Assembly: GCA_023014335.1 (NCBI GenBank)
Contig: JAECYW010000025.1
Coordinates: 620,001 to 684,000, forward strand
Reading direction: 5' to 3'
DNA from: Galerina marginata
Lineage: Eukaryota > Basidiomycota > Agaricomycetes > Agaricales > Galerinaceae
Length of the DNA: 64,000 nt
Part shown: in pieces, positions 1 through 9,735 of the stretch
Layout: each line of letters begins with the position of its first letter
Position numbering within the stretch: the first letter of the stretch is position 1
Notes under the pieces: generated by a model
The model's input: only the letters and a program-made list of their open reading frames with translations
What the model was told of the DNA's origin: nothing
Databases searched by the model: none
Translations under genes and position numbers: made by a program

Positions 1-138
1 GTCAATTGGCATGCGGGATATACTTGGGGATATAATGATCTGACCGCCTTGAACAGCTTGTCTCGTAATAATTCAGTTGTGGTACCAGAGGGTTCAGAGG
101 CATTAGAAAAGGACTCAGTCTCTAGTGCAAAGACGTAG
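1..138 (+). CDS. 3' end of a hypothetical gene (partial)
   Basis: Frame 1 is open from the window edge to a TAG at 136-138 and encodes about 45 residues rich in Ser and Asn. The last half resembles the C-terminus of the hypothetical gene ending at 8486: both have an S-x-N-N segment followed by an acidic, Ser-rich tail. The bases after both stops are also related. It is probably the 3' end of a duplicated gene, with the other copy about 8.3 kb away and the retroelement inserted between them. No function is recognised, and the short length leaves it uncertain. Confidence 0.4.
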   Translation, partial: VNWHAGYTWGYNDLTALNSLSRNNSVVVPEGSEALEKDSVSSAKT

Positions 139-554
139 CCGTTGGTTTCGGTAATACCTGTTTAAATTTTCTTTTCAATACTCTCTCTGCAGTTTCGCTG
201 GAGTTTCTTGTCTTCCTTGGAGTCTGTTTCGTTTCTCTTTTCGTAATAACGTGTATTTTTACTAGTTTGTTACAGTATTTTAATCGATTCGGCATCAGGT
301 CTTTGCTTTTTTAGTCAATGGAAACTCTGACTTTTACCAGTGAAACAGTGAAACAGATCGTTACTCGAGCGCGTGCCTAGAATTTGGGGGAGTGTCAATT
401 TCTTCTGCGTGCCTCTCGGATGAAACAAGTCATAGCCTCATCAGCATAAATTAACGAAAACCCACTGTAACATAACCATAGGACTGGAGCCTGAAGTTGA
501 ATCAACATTGAACTTTGCAAGGAAGACACAGGGTGTCCTGTATCATGTGACCTG
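139..554. other. Gene-free stretch, diverged duplicate of 8490-8830
   Basis: No gene is seen. Several blocks (a CTCTCTCTGCAGTTTC stretch, TTCTCTTTTCGT, CAGGTCTTTGCTT, GAAACAGTGAA) recur in the same order at about 8500-8830, so this is the 3' flank of the duplicated hypothetical gene. Confidence 0.5.
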
Positions 555-887
555 ATAAGTTAACTAGCGTGTCTGTTCCACCAATAAAGGTGGATGGGTT
601 TCTATGAAGGTGTGAGGCTTGGAAGAAAATCCTAAGACTGTAAAAATGTGACAAGATAACCTGGCACAGGTTTTCTTGGTGTTGCGGAGGGCTTTCGCGG
701 GCGGTGCGAATTGGCAAAATCAGCGCCTTGCGACCGGGCCGGTTGGCTGACCAACTGGACACGTGATCCAAAGGCGTTCAGCTTTTCGAATCTGAAATCT
801 GAAGCTGAGGAGCCCGAGAAAGTCCTGAGCGTCTGGACAACCTGGTTTCTTGGCAGATGGATGCCGAATCCAAACCGGCTGTACCAA
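555..887 (-). repeat. Split direct repeat B2 (333 bp)
   Basis: Copy of 1110-1442 at an offset of 555 bases, with no mismatch seen by eye. It is the outer 3' terminal repeat of the YR retroelement. The short overlapping ORFs within it on both strands are incidental. A 25-base linker (888-912) separates it from A2. Confidence 0.9.
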
Positions 888-912
888 ACACTGAAGGGAG
901 AAGGTGGGTGGG

Positions 913-1110
913 TTGAAAAAAATGCTTTAACGACGATGAAGGAGGAGACTTCGTGGCTGAACCACGTCTGGAGAGATGAGGAACGCGACACGCGCGTTCC
1001 TCATCGATGGGAAATGCTTGTTTACTTGCTTACGTATGTATTTGCTGATGATTGGTTCTGTCACTGTCGTTATCTTATCCTTAGATGCGCCTTTCAGACT
1101 CATCGCGGAA
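913..1110 (-). repeat. Split direct repeat A2 (198 bp)
   Basis: Copy of 7371-7568 at an offset of 6458 bases. It lies between B1 and B2 as expected for a Ngaro/PAT element. It contains a perfect inverted repeat with 13-bp arms (975-987 and 993-1005) around a 5-base loop. Confidence 0.9.
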
Positions 1111-1442
1111 TAAGTTAACTAGCGTGTCTGTTCCACCAATAAAGGTGGATGGGTTTCTATGAAGGTGTGAGGCTTGGAAGAAAATCCTAAGACTGTAAAA
1201 ATGTGACAAGATAACCTGGCACAGGTTTTCTTGGTGTTGCGGAGGGCTTTCGCGGGCGGTGCGAATTGGCAAAATCAGCGCCTTGCGACCGGGCCGGTTG
1301 GCTGACCAACTGGACACGTGATCCAAAGGCGTTCAGCTTTTCGAATCTGAAATCTGAAGCTGAGGAGCCCGAGAAAGTCCTGAGCGTCTGGACAACCTGG
1401 TTTCTTGGCAGATGGATGCCGAATCCAAACCGGCTGTACCAA
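1110..1442 (-). repeat. Split direct repeat B1 (333 bp)
   Basis: Copy of B2 lying directly after A2, with a shared A at 1110. On the minus strand it follows the YR gene by about 225 bases. Confidence 0.9.
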
Positions 1443-1666
1443 CCAGAGTGAAACTCGCAACTGGCAGGTTGGAGGAGGCAGAAAGAAGCCAAGCTGTCGC
1501 CCAAATTGAGTTTTACTCTGGGCAAGGTTTTATGCTCATGTCCGCACACTGGTTTAAATAATGCAAAGTGTCATTTGAATGTTTATTTGTAGCGGTCTCG
1601 TAAGTTTAATGGTCAGGGAAAAGCAGGAGTGTTAAGGAAGGTTATGCTACATGGGAAGAAATAAGA

Positions 1667-3377
1667 TCAACTATCTGCATCAGAGAGAATGCTCAAAGTG
1701 ATGTTGTGATTTAGACGGAAACGTTCGAAAATTGAGGCCAGTTCCGTGACGTGGCTCTTCCTGTATGCTTTGGAGGTGCTCATAGGTAGGATCTCCTCCA
1801 TTCGGCGCCAATACAGAAGGAAGGCGAGTGATGTCCAGCCCCCGATGGCAGCTACAATCTCTGGAGGAACTCCAGCCAGTAACAATTCGACGGCACCTCC
1901 AATCCTGAAGCTGTGGCCTAATATGTGAGCGAGTTGTGCTGAATTCCATATTGAGGTCACGAAATCAAGGAAATCGTGCTTGACCATGTTCTTGACGGCG
2001 CCTGAGGAGGTACGGTAGGCGAATAGTGAGGCCGTCGATGGTATGTCGGAATTGACAGCAAAATGGTTTTTCAATGCTTTTACTGGGCACAAGGCATCGT
2101 CGCGAGCAGTGAGGGTTACGAGCGCGCCATCCTCCTTGGTGGATTTTGTCCATGGGAGTTGGAAGTCTGCGGACTCTGTACCATCGCGGAATCGACGGAA
2201 GTTGACACTGGTAATGTTTTAGATTATGTTTGGATGAGTTAAAGGATGCGAAAACATACAGAGCGGAACGAAGGATGTGATACATCTCGTCAAAAGCACG
2301 CTCCGAGGGAATAGTCAATTCACCAAGACGGCGACAGCCCCAAAATGCGGCCAAGGCCACAATCCACACAGCTGCATGCCAGGGAATAGAAAGGTCAAGG
2401 GCACGCAGCAGACAAGCGAGATGCTCGATGGAGACCGGGGAACGAAGGGGGCGTTTATAAATGGTACCCTCCTTGTTAGCCGAGATTCGGGCAAATTGCA
2501 CCCATTCGTCGTCACCATTCCAGGTTGCGTGATTGACCAGGTGGAAACTGCGCAGGCCCGAGAGCCAGGCCTTGATCGTTTTGCCTGATTGTCGACCTTT
2601 ATATTCGGCGATGAAGGCGCACAGCAATGCGTAGGAGGCCGGCATACGGTCTTCTTCGCTAATCCCGTATTTGTCACAGAACTGGGTCCAGCGCAGCATG
2701 CCAGACCCGTAGTTTCCCTTTGTGTTTGGGGCAAGGGCACCTTGAATTGACATGAGGGCTGCCTCAACGAGAGCAGGAGGGAGGATCCGTGTAAGGTGCA
2801 TTCTGTGACGAATGCCATAGGGGGTGTCCCATGAGAAGAGACGGTCGGCTGCAGCAACATGTGGACGTAGGGGGCTAGGAGCAATGCTGCGTCCTGCCTG
2901 CGGTCTGCGTGCAATAATAGGGCGAGCTCGGGGCAGTGCAGGGGTCAAGGGTGAATGACTTGGGAAAATGGTAGCTGGCGAAGGTGTAGGAATGGGTGAC
3001 AAGAAAGAAAAGGAAAAATTCGAGGCTGTATGTACAGATGCAGTTGGTTGAAAAGAAGAGTTTATGCTACGAAAAGGGATGCTTGGGCGTGGTACAGATG
3101 CAGTTAATTGAGGTGATGGATTTATGCTACAAGAAAGTGTGCTTGGGGGTGCGCGAAACGAAAAATCTATGCTACGAGAAGATATGCTTGGATGTGGTAC
3201 AGGTGCAATAAGAGACGAGATTGTGCTTTTGGGTACTACAGGTAATTGGGCTGAGAACTTGGAATAAGGAGCAAATCTTCGAGAAGGTGTGGGGCGCGGG
3301 GAAGAGGAGACTTTTCCACCCACACCTCTCTCGACAATACGGGTTGCCGAAAATCTAAATGGGTCAAAACTAGACAT
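1667..3377 (-). CDS. Tyrosine recombinase (YR) of the retroelement
   Basis: This is the integrase of the element, catalysing circle integration by tyrosine recombination. The first exon runs 3377-2260 and the second 2207-1667, separated by a 52-bp intron (GTATGT donor, CAG acceptor). The N-terminal 200 or so residues are low-complexity, rich in Ser, Pro and Arg. A SAM-like core-binding region follows (PNTKGNYGSGMLRW). The catalytic region has an R in GCRRLGELT, and a C-terminal H-x-F-R-I-G-G-A box followed by GGW and Y-W-R. These fit the R-H-x-x-R-H/W-Y pattern of DIRS-order recombinases. The start ATG (3377) overlaps the RT-RNase H stop (3372-3370), implying translational coupling or re-initiation. 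A longer upstream extension of this frame only shadows RNase H. Confidence 0.85.
2208..2259 (-). other. 52-bp intron in the YR gene
   Basis: The GTATGT donor and CAG acceptor restore the frame between the RLGELT region and the rest of the catalytic domain. Without removal the frame runs off the conserved region. Confidence 0.8.
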
Positions 3378-6086
3378 GGATAAAGCATGAATGAAGCTCA
3401 TCAGGGAGCGTAAAAGACGGAAAGATTTGCTTGCCCAGAGCCCCTGGTTCTCCGCGCGAGATAGGGTCGGCTGGGTTTGCGATTGAAGTAACATACTCCA
3501 GTTCAGGAGTGATAAAGAGTGGGAGAAGGACGGCATAAGTGCGTCGGATTGAGGCGTTAATGTGGTGGTTACGACTGCGCCCTTTGTCCAAGGCGCCGAT
3601 TGTGCCTTTGTTGTCGGAATGAACAAGGAGCCGAACATTGGCGAAATTGCGAGCTTCAAGGAAATACACAAGCAGCTCAACTGCGACTGTTTCCAGCCAG
3701 CAAATATCCCTGCCGTCAACTTTCCAAGCATCGGACAAGCGGAATGCTGCCCAATCATCACCTAGGATGATGCCAATGCCCCAGGAGGTTGAAGCATCAA
3801 CAAAAAGGTGGAGGTCCTGAGTGACTCCACGAGGACGAAGCTCGCGATGTACGCCAATGATGGTAAGGACTCCCAGCCACCAAAGGAGGTCAGTCAGCAC
3901 GGATGCCGGAGGGAAACGCGTAGCATATTCATTATTTGGAGGAAATTTTGCCGCAAAGTTGGATAGGGATGGGAGGTGGGAGCGACCCTCAACGTGGACA
4001 AATGCGACGTGGCAAAGGGATCCATGGATTCTCTGTACGTCGAGCAGCTGGCATGGATGACCATCGAACCTGTCAAGAAACTGACGGATGCGACCAAAAA
4101 ACTTTATGCGTTTCGCTTCGGGAAGGCTGACGCGTTTATTGGGTATGTCCCATTGAAACCCAATAAAGGTTGTAACAAAGGAAAAGGAGTCATCGCACTT
4201 CTCCTCATTCCAAGGAATGCCTAAAGAAGATATGCGGTTGAGCATCTCGTCCTTGTCATAGTCGTAGGAGAAGGAGCCATCGTGAAATCGGCCTGACCGG
4301 GACGGAAAGCGGAATGCTTTCAAGTCGTCTTCGTATTTCGGGACAGGGCAAACGCCTTCGGATTCCCAGATGTCCACAGCAGCATTGGCTATCATGCCAG
4401 AATTGCTACTGGCGCTCGCAGCACCAAAAGGATGAGAGTGGTCAATGTAAAATGAGCCAGGGTGTCCCTGAACAACGAGCCACGGCTTATGCGAAGGAAG
4501 GACTGGACAGGTACGATGGAATTTGGCAATATCCAAAGTACACGCCTGAGTTCCCAGTGGTGCATGGGCAATCTGAAATGCGGTATAAGTGCCTTGGTTC
4601 AACGCGACAACATGCAATAGGTGAGGAACTGGAAAGATTGGCCAAAGCTTGTAACGAAGGCAAAAGCCCGTAATGAGGCCAAAGCCTGTAATGAAGGCCA
4701 AAGCCTGTAATAGAGGCCGAAGCCCGTAACGAAGGCCGAAGCCTGTAATGGAGGCTAAAGCCTGTAATGAAGGCCAAAGCCTGTAATGGAGGCCAAAGCC
4801 TGTAATGGAGGCCGAAGCCCGTAACGAAGGCCGAAGCCCGTAACGAAGGCCGAAGCCTGTAATGGAGGCTAAAGCCTGTAATGAAGGCCAAAGCCTGTAA
4901 TGGAGGCCAAAGCCTGTAATGGAGGCCGAAGCCCGTAACGAAGGCTAAAGCCTGTAATGGAGGCCGAAGCCTGTAACGAAGGCCGAAGCCTGTAATGGAG
5001 GCCGAAGCCCATAACGAAGGCCAAAGCCTGTAATGGAGGCCGAAGCCCATAACGAAGGCTAAAGCCTGTAATGGAGGCCGAAGCCTGTAATGAAGGCCGA
5101 AGCCTGTAACGAAGGCCGAAGCCTGTGATGAAAGAAACAGATGCATGAGATTGCACCAAGCTCTGCAGGCCCGAATGATCAGAGTCCTGTGTAATGTGTA
5201 CATGAATGCGAGGCAGGGCCAGGCATGGAAGAGCACACAAGGTGTGAATGATACGTGCAAGGAAGAGGGGGACGTGAACGTCGGAGGAACTCACGATGTC
5301 AGCAACCTTGGACGCCGTGTCAAAACGGGTTGGGAAGTCCTCTTTTGCTATGTATGAATTAACTGAGGCATGGACGCGCGTGGACTTGGAAAGGTGTCGG
5401 CATATGCGAATTTTGTCTGGTGTTCCAGGGCCCTGAGGCTGGACCGACGCGATGAGAGGAGAGGAATGGAATGGTCCACGGAGGATGCGTTCAACAACAT
5501 CTCGGGTGAAAGGGCCAGACATGCGACTGGATGAGACCTCGGTGTGGAGGTAATCCATAATGGCGTCACTATGTTCAGAGAAGGAAGGGTTATTGGGCAG
5601 TATGACAGTTTGAATAAGTGGGGGCATGCGCCCTAAAGGAAAGCCATGCTGAAGATTGTCTACAAGGAGGGGATAAAAGGACAAGAGCTCATGCTTATTT
5701 AGCATAGATTCAAAGGCACTGAAATTATAAGGGTGAAGGACTCTACTAAAAATGTCATCGCGAAGGTGCAACTCGGGATTGAAAGCTGGTCTATGGATAA
5801 CAGAAGCGGAAAAATTGGAATAAAGCAGGCGAGGAGGCCGTGCGATAGCTAGGAAGTCATTAATTGTCGGGGCGGGGACGGCAGGTCCAGGAAAAGGCAA
5901 AATGCGGCTTTCCGCAGAATGAGCAAATATGGGCGCGCTCGTCTTTGTTGTGGCTGCACCCGTGACGATCTCCCTTGAGATTGTATCTGATACAGATCTC
6001 GCGGTTGTCGGGGGTGCGGAGGATCTTGTTGATGAACTTGGCCCAGACGGACTTGCCGTCGATAAACTTGGCCGGCGTCGAGTCAT
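3370..6086 (-). CDS. Reverse transcriptase-RNase H of the YR retroelement
   Basis: This enzyme copies the element RNA and degrades the template. I read two exons, 6086-5295 and 4572-3370, giving about 664 residues. The split is a 722-bp intron with GTGAGT donor and TTTCAG acceptor, which joins ASKVADI to IAHAPLGTQACTLDI and so rebuilds RT motif A (TLDIAKFHR). Motif C is KYEDDLKAF, a Y-x-D-D variant. RNase H follows with LFVDAS, ELLVYF and HSDNKG. The first in-frame ATG (6086) lies inside the Gag ORF in another frame, so the ORFs overlap by about 227 bases. The frame is open further up to about 6227 without an ATG, so a frameshift fusion with Gag is possible. The stop overlaps the YR start. 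Confidence 0.85.
4573..5294 (-). other. 722-bp intron in the RT gene carrying a minisatellite
   Basis: The GTGAGT donor lies at 5294-5289 and the TTTCAG acceptor at 4578-4573 (minus strand). Removing it makes RT continuous at a conserved site just upstream of motif A. It is about 14 times the length of the YR intron, and most of the excess is a 19-bp tandem array. Confidence 0.75.
4655..5135. repeat. 19-bp minisatellite, about 25 copies
   Basis: The plus-strand unit is close to GAGGCCGAAGCCTGTAAT with one further base, varying at R/Y positions (GAAGGC/GGAGGC, CCTGTAAT/CCCGTAAC). Because 19 is not a multiple of 3, three units give a 19-residue peptide period, and minus-strand frames stay open across the array (GFGLHYRL-type repeats). 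It lies wholly inside the inferred RT intron. Confidence 0.9.
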
Positions 6087-7290
6087 TTGCGTGTTCGAAA
6101 AGGGTGTGCCCCCTCTGGGCGCAGAGTACGCAGCAAGGGGTGAGGGGCGACCTCGAGCTGCCCGAAGGAAAGGAACTGTTCGAATTAAAGGGGCGGGAGA
6201 ATTTCCCGTTGCCCCCCAATCCACCACGACTCGAAAAAGAGGAAGAAAATCGGTCTTTGTTATCCGACTTGTTCATGGCCCGCATCTGAGCCAAGACATT
6301 TGCCTCGGACTTTGCGAGGTCATATTTTCCAGCATGAAAAACCGGATCATACGTGGTTGGTGCTCGTCGAAACTCCTGACGAAGTTTCAACTCAAGACCC
6401 TTCCAGGCCTCATACATCTCGTCTCTATCATCTTGTGAATTGAAGAACGAAAAATGATCATCATACCAGCGAGCAAAAGGACCATCTGGGCCGTCCTCGT
6501 CTCGCTCCTGCTGGAAACGGAAAAATTGGAAAGCTGCCTCAGTCCATTGACTGCAGGTCAGAGTACACTCCTTGCCCAGCGTAACAGAAAGCTTCTCAAC
6601 ATCGAGAATTGAAATGCCCTTGGTTTCACCAGCCAAAGGATTGGATTTTACAGTGGGCAAGGTAGCGAGATTATCAACGATATAACGCAGATTCTTGTTC
6701 AAAAAGAACGGAAGTGGGACAGAGACACAATTCTCTGTCTCAAACAAAGTCTGCGGAAACTGAACGGCACTGGGAGTACCAATAACGCGGGGCATGAGCG
6801 ACAATCCACTCATGCATCGTCTCTTCGCCACTCTAGCCTCCGCAGGGGTAACTTTGGAAACCGTAGCATTGAAGCCTCTCTTCGAAGGGGAGGACTCACC
6901 TTCGGCCATTGCCTTTTGGGTATCTGAAACCCATTTGGTGATGGCGATGTACATGACGGGGCGATATTGCTCGCGGACCTCGTCGTCGAGGAGTTCTTTC
7001 AACTCCTCTGGGCCAATGGTGACCATGGAGGCCGTATCCGAACCGTCTACGGGGTGAGCGGCAGGGAGCAGCCTGTGATTGAGCTTGGCCAATTTTCGGC
7101 GGTGATTATTCGCCTCGATGGCCTTGTTCATCTCCAGCTTGTTGTAAAGCGGAAGTTCCTTGATCATCTGGATAACATCGGGGTTAATGTGAGTACGCGG
7201 TACGTGAGGGGGGATAGGATCTGCTTCAGCGTCGTTCTGGGCTTCCTGGTTAACAGGAGCATCAGGCGGATTTTGGAGGATCTCAACCAT
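5860..7290 (-). CDS. Gag-like protein of the YR retroelement
   Basis: This is the presumed nucleocapsid protein, 476 residues from the ATG at 7290, which sits about 80 bases inside A1. The frame continues upstream into A1 but that part is non-conserved leader. The N-terminal half is charged and helical. The C-terminal 100 residues are Ser/Arg/Gly-rich with two Cys/His clusters: CCVLCAQRGHTLFEH, and a later C-x4-N-x-K-x-x-R-H-x-C ... CSFCGKPHFAFSWTC segment. The latter is typical of Gag proteins of DIRS-order elements in mushrooms, from my knowledge of that family. It overlaps the RT ORF at its 3' end. Confidence 0.8.
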   Translation of the reverse strand: MVEILQNPPDAPVNQEAQNDAEADPIPPHVPRTHINPDVIQMIKELPLYNKLEMNKAIEANNHRRKLAKLNHRLLPAAHPVDGSDTASMVTIGPEELKELLDDEVREQYRPVMYIAITKWVSDTQKAMAEGESSPSKRGFNATVSKVTPAEARVAKRRCMSGLSLMPRVIGTPSAVQFPQTLFETENCVSVPLPFFLNKNLRYIVDNLATLPTVKSNPLAGETKGISILDVEKLSVTLGKECTLTCSQWTEAAFQFFRFQQERDEDGPDGPFARWYDDHFSFFNSQDDRDEMYEAWKGLELKLRQEFRRAPTTYDPVFHAGKYDLAKSEANVLAQMRAMNKSDNKDRFSSSFSSRGGLGGNGKFSRPFNSNSSFPSGSSRSPLTPCCVLCAQRGHTLFEHANDSTPAKFIDGKSVWAKFINKILRTPDNREICIRYNLKGDRHGCSHNKDERAHICSFCGKPHFAFSWTCRPRPDN

Positions 7291-7370
7291 GATAAGGGCA
7301 GAGGACAAATAAAATAAAAGGTGGAAAGGAAGGTGAACACAAATTTTGGTCAAGGTTGAGATGTGAAAGA

Positions 7371-7568
7371 TTGAAAAAAATGCTTTAACGACGATGAAGG
7401 AGGAGACTTCGTGGCTGAACCACGTCTGGAGAGATGAGGAACGCGACACGCGCGTTCCTCATCGATGGGAAATGCTTGTTTACTTGCTTACGTATGTATT
7501 TGCTGATGATTGGTTCTGTCACTGTCGTTATCTTATCCTTAGATGCGCCTTTCAGACTCATCGCGGAA
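7371..7568 (-). repeat. Split direct repeat A1 (198 bp), 5' terminus of the retroelement
   Basis: Copy of A2 (913-1110). Its outer end (7568) is the right boundary of the element. It carries the same 13-bp-arm hairpin (7433-7445 and 7451-7463). It probably holds the promoter and the transcript start, which is inference. Confidence 0.9.
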
Positions 7569-7695
7569 CAATATCTTCACGTGGCGTGGATCCGACTGCA
7601 TGCAGTGCATCGCCTTTTACAGTCGAACTCTCATTACGGTACCAATCCAACTTAACCATTTATTGTACTGATTCACGATCACCGAGTCGGTAAAC

Positions 7696-8486
7696 ATGGA
7701 CGCATCTCAAATGCAGAGTAATGGCGGATTTTTTACCTCTGAATCCGATCTCAGCACCTTACCTATTTGCTCGTCAAATCAGATCAGATCAGCGGCAAAG
7801 CAGACTAAAGATGGCTCAATGAACATTGGTGGGCTTTCCCGTCCCTAGTTTCAACGACATTGAAGCACAAATTGGGCACCTTAGACACCAAAGGTCACCT
7901 GTGGGCACGCCATGGCAAAGCGGAGGGCGAACTCCTCCATGCCCATGCTCAAAGCGTGGTTGCGACCGGGATACAGTTGGCAGCTATCCAGCAAGTACAA
8001 GAGGAATACTACCTCAGGACCGAAGTAGAGTCTCGATCCAACCTTTCGGCCCAAGCTGCTTTCGACATCGCTCGACTAGCCAGAAACACGCTCACCTCCG
8101 ACGCTGACCTAGCGCGGACCAGAGTCAAGGAGTGCGAGATCCTGTTAACTAACCTAAAAGATGCTTCCAAGGAAGCATCATTTTATGCTGCAGAGGCAGA
8201 CCGTCAGGTCCATCACCTCCTAAATCACCTTGATCCCGACAAGCTCTCTTCCACCTCCATTGAATATGACTATCCTGTGTATTCCCCGCTTCCTGCTAAC
8301 ACCATTGCGTCTTTCAAGAACCACGTACGAACATTCCTCCTTACCGATCGGCCGGCGGGAAACGATGGTCGGTCCTCCCTGAGCGGCACGTCTGGTAATA
8401 ATCCAGGAGTGACGCCAGAGAATTTGGTGATATCACAAACAGATTCTGGGTCCACTCCAAACTGGCAGTCATTGGTTGATCAGTAG
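7696..8486 (+). CDS. Hypothetical protein, probably one gene with a frame break or short intron near 7840
   Basis: An ATG at 7696 opens a frame that stops at 7849. A second frame, open from about 7809, runs to a TAA-free end at the TAG of 8484-8486 and encodes an Ala/Glu/Gln-rich, probably helical middle (VQEEYYLRTEV, ARLARNTL, RVKECEILLTNLKDASKEASFYAAEADRQ) and a Ser/Asn-rich tail. The two parts probably belong together through a frameshift or unrecognised intron. The tail resembles the partial ORF at 1-138. No family is recognised. Confidence 0.4.
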
Positions 8487-9168
8487 CCTCCTTTTTTGAT
8501 GCTCTCTCTGCAGTTTCATTGGGGTTTCCTTCTTGCCCGTATTTTGAATGACTGAAGTAGAATCTATTTCTTTTCTCTTTTCGTGATTATGGGTTAGTAG
8601 TTGATAGATAAATTCACGCCGTGGATAAAGTTTTGAACTTACCCACTAGTAGTTGTAGATCATTACAGGTATTACCGTATTACAGTGGCTTGAGTGAATG
8701 AATTGTTGGAAATTTGATGCCTTCGAGCGGTCGCGTTCTTCATGCATCCCACTGGCATTGATAATCGACCCCCTTCCAGGTCTTTGCTTCACTCAGTGGC
8801 AATCCTGATCATGAAACAGTGAACAGCTCGTTAGTCGAGGACATATGAAGACATCCGGCTTTTTTGAATGAAAGTTTGCAAGCGGTTGCTTTCCACAAGA
8901 GAGATACTACGGTGACAACGGGGGCGACCACTTGCCCGTCCTCAAGAATTGAGGAGGAGTGCTCATAAATTCTAGGGAGTGAATCCGAGTGATGCCTGTT
9001 CAATGTTCAGGAACTTTTGAATCACTCTGGGGCCACATATCTCGGTTGAAAAATCGTATCATTGACATAATTGCCATAGCAAGGCAAGGGCATCTAAATC
9101 AACACCGGATTAAAATATACAGGAAAACAAAGCTGAGGATGCATACGAGACATTGGGATGGAGCTGAT
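8487..9168. other. Gene-free stretch
   Basis: The first 340 bases are the diverged duplicate of 139-480 (3' flank of the hypothetical gene). No gene, RNA or repeat was seen in the remainder. Confidence 0.5.
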
Positions 9169-9699
9169 TCAGCATAGGTTGTGGCGATCGAAGTCCTCCG
9201 AGTCGTAGAAGTCACGATACCACTCGGGCTCGCGCTTTAGTATCTTGACAAGCTTGTCCACCTGGCCTTGTGTCGGGATTCGATGAAAATGCTCCGCCTC
9301 GTTAACCCAGAGCATCAAAAAAACCCAGACCGTTTTTATTCTTCTGCGCAGTTTTCTCCTCTTCCGTTTGCGGCTCTACCGAAAGACTGTCTGCAGGTAC
9401 CCGCAGCCCGACGCGTCTCTCAAGTAGTCACACCCAGCAGCGTATGGGTCTACCCGTGTCCAGCCGTCCTGCTTCCCATGACCAAGGCCGATTGACTTCA
9501 GCTCTTCTAGGGAGGTCGGCCAGCCAAAAAAGTAGAGGCGAACCTGTAGGGTCTTTTCTTCGGATGGACATCGGGGCCACTGAGGCTCGGATCCACCTCT
9601 TTCGTGCCGTTTTCGTGATAATAAGAGAACTGGAAAAATCAAGTCAGACGCGTAGCCATCGAAGAATTACAAACTTACAATAACGGCGCTGTTCATCAT
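9169..9699 (-). pseudogene. Decayed member of the small YFLGWP/MLWVNEAE paralogous family
   Basis: The gene layout of the intact paralogues is kept: a short first exon (ATG at 9699), a GTAAGT intron, then an exon beginning FSYYHENGTKE at 9629. The remaining sequence aligns to the intact copies at 22,536, 23,212 and 25,753 through LYFFGWP, GCDYLRDASG, VEPQTEEEK and the C-terminal EWYRD. It is broken by at least three frame lesions: a deletion between KKRPYRF and LYFFGWP, two extra bases before VEPQTEEEK, and a shift in a T-run at GLGFF. The CACTA-type MITE at 9736 lies only 36 bases upstream of its start. Confidence 0.8.
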
Positions 9700-9735
9700 T
9701 TCGGAGGAGTGGGCAATGACACAGGCAGTGAACCG

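Larger units (their letters stand above)
555..7568 (-). mobile_element. Complete tyrosine-recombinase retrotransposon, Ngaro/PAT (DIRS order) type
   Basis: On the minus strand the order is repeat A1 (7568-7371), Gag, RT-RNase H, YR, repeat B1 (1442-1110), A2 (1110-913), B2 (887-555). This A1-ORFs-B1A2B2 split direct repeat layout is diagnostic of PAT/Ngaro-type YR retrotransposons, which integrate as circles through a tyrosine recombinase rather than a DDE integrase. The B1-A2 junction at 1110 joins the two outer termini, so it fixes the element ends at 555 and 7568. A and B copies look identical by eye, suggesting a recent insertion. No target duplication is seen at the ends, as expected for YR integration. 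All three ORFs are open once two introns are removed, so the element may be autonomous. No methyltransferase or SGNH hydrolase ORF was seen. Confidence 0.9.

Noticed and set aside
502..1549. Overlapping ORFs on both strands within the repeat region
   Set aside because: They lie inside the A and B split direct repeats, recur in each copy, and match no domain. They are incidental open frames.
1965..3761. Long N-terminal extension of the YR ORF
   Set aside because: The part upstream of 3377 overlaps RNase H in another frame and has no conserved features.
4655..5135. CRISPR-like array
   Set aside because: Units are directly adjacent with no unique spacers, in a eukaryotic genome.
4487..5260. 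ORF encoding a GFGLHYRLRPPLQA-type 19-residue repeat protein
   Set aside because: It is the translation of the 19-bp minisatellite, which lies inside the inferred RT intron. Frames remain open only because the unit has no stops on that strand.
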